Shown here in pieces: positions 62,001-64,000 of a DNA stretch of 64,000 bases. Each line of letters opens with the position of its first letter. Positions within the stretch are counted from its first letter, which is position 1. Both the position numbers and the translations under genes were made by a program. The stretch is from Dama dama. Its lineage: Eukaryota; Chordata; Mammalia; Artiodactyla; Cervidae. The stretch spans positions 372,001 to 436,000 of the forward strand of contig NW_026870969.1 of NCBI RefSeq assembly GCF_033118175.1, given 5' to 3'. Below the pieces are notes generated by a model that did no database searches, was not told the DNA's origin, and saw only the letters and a list, made by a program, of their open reading frames with translations.

Positions 62001-62795
62001 ATGAGGAGCATGAAACTCTCTGAAAAAGAGGAGGAGCATGAAGCGATGTTCAAAAACATGAAGAGCCTGAAAATGTGTGAAAAATATGAAGAGCTTCAAA
62101 AGGTGTGAAATACATGAGGAGCATGAAACTCTCTGAAAAAGAGGAGGAGCATGAAGCGATGTTCAAAAACATGAAGAGCCTGAAAATGTGTGAAAAATAT
62201 GAAGAGCTTCAAAAGGTGTCAAACTTGAGATGAGCATGAAACCGTCTGAAAAATAGGAAGAGCATGAAGCGGTGTTGAAAAACATTAAGAGCTGAAAACG
62301 TGTGAAAAATATGAAGAGCTTCCAAAGGTGTCAAAAATGAGATGAGCATGAAACGGTCTGAAAAATAGGAAGAGCATGAAGCGGTGTTGAAAAACATTAA
62401 GAGCTGAAAACGTGTGAAAAATATGAAGAGCTTCAAAAGATGTCAAAAACATGAGGAGCATGAAACGGGCTGAAAAATAGGAGAAGCATGAAGTGGTGTG
62501 GAAAAATATGAAGAGCCTGAAAATGTGTGAAAAATATGAAAAGCTTCAAAAGGTGTCAAAAATGAGATGAGCATGAAACGGTCTGAAAAATAGGAGGATC
62601 ATGAAATGGTGTTGAAAAACATGAAGAGCCTGAAAAGATGTGAAAAATATGAAAAGCTTCAAAAGGTGTCAAAAATATGAGGAGCATGAAACGGTCTGAA
62701 AAATAGGAGGAGCATGAAGCTGTGTTCAAAAATATGAAGAGCCTGAAAAGGTGTTAAAAATATGAAGAGCTTCAAAAGTTGTCAAAAATATGAGG
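59010..62795 (+). repeat. 1884-bp tandem duplication (2 copies)
   Basis: 59010-60893 and 60894-62795 match at an offset of 1884 bp. Shared landmarks are at 59435/61319, 59774/61658 and 60325/62209. They share many rare variants, including AACATGAATTGTCTG, GAGCACCAAAAGG and a GAGATTCATAAATG subunit. Few differences are visible. 1884 bp is about 67 subunits and not a whole number of 113-bp monomers. The second copy loses the match near 62810, where AAAAAAAGG replaces AAAAATAGG. Confidence 0.92.
60108..60333 (+). repeat. 113-bp monomer duplication inside the 1884-bp unit
   Basis: A variant monomer with GTGAAATACATGAGG and GAAACTCTCTGAAAAAGAGG is present twice in succession, at about 60108 and 60221. 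The same doublet recurs at +1884 in the second unit, so the monomer duplicated before the larger unit did. Confidence 0.85.
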
Positions 62796-64000
62796 AGCAT
62801 GAAACGGTCTGAAAAAAAGGAGGAGCATGAAGCTGTGTTCAAAAACATGAAGATCTTAAAAGGGTGTGAAAAATATGAAGAGCTTCAAAAGGTGTGAAAA
62901 ATATGAGGAGCATGAAACGGTTTGAAAAATAGAAGCAGCATGAAACGGTTTTGAAAAACATGAAAAGCCTGAAAACTTGTGAAAAATATGAAGAGCTTCA
63001 AAAGGTGTGAAAAATATGAAGAGCTTCAAAGGTGACAAAAATGAGATGAGCATGAAACGGTCTGAAAAATAGGAGGAGCATGAAGTGGTGGAGAAAACAA
63101 TAAAGAGCCTGAAAAGGTTTGAAAAATATGAAGAGCTTCAAAATGTTTCAATAATATGAAGAGCATGAAACGGTCTGAAAATCAGGAAGATCATGAAGCG
63201 GTGTTCAAAAACATGAAGAGCCTGAAAAGGTGTGAAAAATATGAAGAGCTCAAAAAGTGTCAAAAATATGAGGAGCATGAAACGATCTGAAAAATACGAG
63301 GAGCATGAAGCAGTGTTCAAAACCATGAAGAGCTTCAAAAGGTATGAAAAATATGAGAGCTTCAAAAGGTGTCAAAAATGAGGAGCATGAAACGGTCTGA
63401 AAAATAGGAGGAACATGAAGCGGTGTTCAAACACATGAAGAGCCTGAAAATGTGTGAAAATTATGAAGATCTTCAAAAGTTGTCAAAATTATGAGGAACA
63501 TGAAACGGTTTGAAAAATAGGAGGAGCATGAAACGGTGTTGAAAAACATGAAGAGCCTAAAAAGGTGTGAAAAATATGAAGAGCTTCAAAATCTTTGAAA
63601 AATATGAAGAGCTTTCAAAGGTGTGAAATACATGAGGAGCATGAAACTCTCTGAAAAATAGGAGGAGCCTGAAATGGTGTTCAAAACATGAATAGACTGA
63701 AAACGTGTGAAAAATATGAAGAGCTTCAAAAGGTGTGAAAAATATGAGGAGCATGATACGGTCTGAAAAATAGGAGGAGCATGAAGCTGTGTTCAAAAAC
63801 ATGAAGAGCCTGAAAAGTTGTGAAAAATATCAAAAGCTTCAAAAGGTGTCAAAAATGAGATGAGCATGAAACGGTCTGAAAAATAGGACGTGCATGAAGC
63901 GGTGTTGAAAAACATGAAGAGCCTGAAAAGTTGTGAAATATATGAAGAGCTTCAAAAGGTGTCAAAAATATGAGGAGCATGAAACGGTCTGAAAAATAGG

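Larger units (their letters stand above)
47461..64000 (+). repeat. 113-bp tetrameric satellite array, tract 5
   Basis: Same satellite and orientation, continuing past the window end. 47490-48260 repeats material of tract 3 (38581-38960 and 39322-39680). 48.3-51.9 kb is mostly diverged monomers with small duplications, such as a roughly 116-bp one near 49372-49550. From 51.9 kb to the end the array is dominated by recent duplications, described separately. No gene, RNA gene or foreign element is seen in these 16.5 kb. Confidence 0.97.

Noticed and set aside
1..64000. Hundreds of short minus-strand open frames (60-190 codons) rich in Phe, Leu, His and Ser
   Set aside because: They are translations of the pyrimidine-rich strand of the satellite, which has few stop triplets. 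They nearly all end at the TGA made by the complement of TCAAAAGGTGTC. Since 113 is not a multiple of 3, the frame rotates and stops within about three monomers. There is no conserved frame and no promoter or splice pattern.
1..64000. CENP-B box
   Set aside because: Some subunits with AAACGGG fit the 3' half of the box, but the required TTCG at the proper distance on the 5' side is replaced by GGAG. No full match was seen by eye. A pattern search for NTTCGNNNNANNCGGGN on both strands would settle it.
1..64000. KRAB zinc-finger gene cluster (28-residue repeats are 84 bp, three times 28 bp)
   Set aside because: No Cys-Cys-His-His pattern occurs in any frame of the satellite, and units are 28 and 29 bp without keeping a frame.

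Overview
This 64 kb window is a eukaryotic satellite DNA array, almost certainly from a ruminant mammal. It contains no cellular protein-coding gene, no RNA gene and no prokaryotic feature that I can support. The ruminant assignment rests on the only non-satellite DNA present: four copies of a truncated LINE-1 (L1) whose ORF2 C-terminus and 3'UTR look like the L1 family of cattle, sheep, goats and deer. I recognised this by eye; no database search was run.

The satellite fills about 58 kb (1-14260, 15729-34736, 36206-41578, 43046-45990, 47461-64000) and runs off both ends of the window. It has three nested levels. (1) The smallest unit is about 28 bp. (2) Four diverged 28/28/29/28-bp subunits form a 113-bp monomer (112 bp in some places). 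(3) Groups of monomers are copied as higher-order repeats (HORs) and segmental duplications. The clearest are a 1691-bp HOR present about 2.8 times at 6082-10794, a 929-bp tandem duplication near 54.6-56.5 kb, a 1884-bp tandem duplication at 59.0-62.8 kb, a three-block family at 21.8-28.7 kb, and a 9.7-kb-spaced duplication linking 1-3240 to 9666-12907. Every satellite unit I read is in the same orientation. The + strand is purine-rich: 82 of 113 bases in my hand-built consensus.

Four L1 fragments of about 1.44 kb lie at 14274-15715, 34750-36192, 41592-43032 and 46004-47447. Each has the same 5' truncation, the same internal inversion (twin-priming type), the same ORF2 frameshift, the same A-rich tail and the same 13-bp target-site duplication in the same satellite context. 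They therefore descend from one retrotransposition event that was later multiplied as passenger DNA. Shared substitutions order the copies as ((1,2),3),4, which gives an internal relative clock for the array.

Layout: 1-14.3 kb is satellite with the 1691-bp HOR; L1 copy 1 follows; 15.7-34.7 kb is satellite holding the A/B/C blocks and the 20.4/29.7 kb duplication; 34.7-47.5 kb holds L1 copies 2-4 within mosaic related flanks; 47.5-64 kb is satellite whose last 10 kb is repeatedly and recently duplicated. The hundreds of short open frames on the pyrimidine-rich strand come from the repeat composition and are not annotated as genes. The exciting element, if any, is the satellite itself: I cannot match it to a named ruminant satellite from memory.
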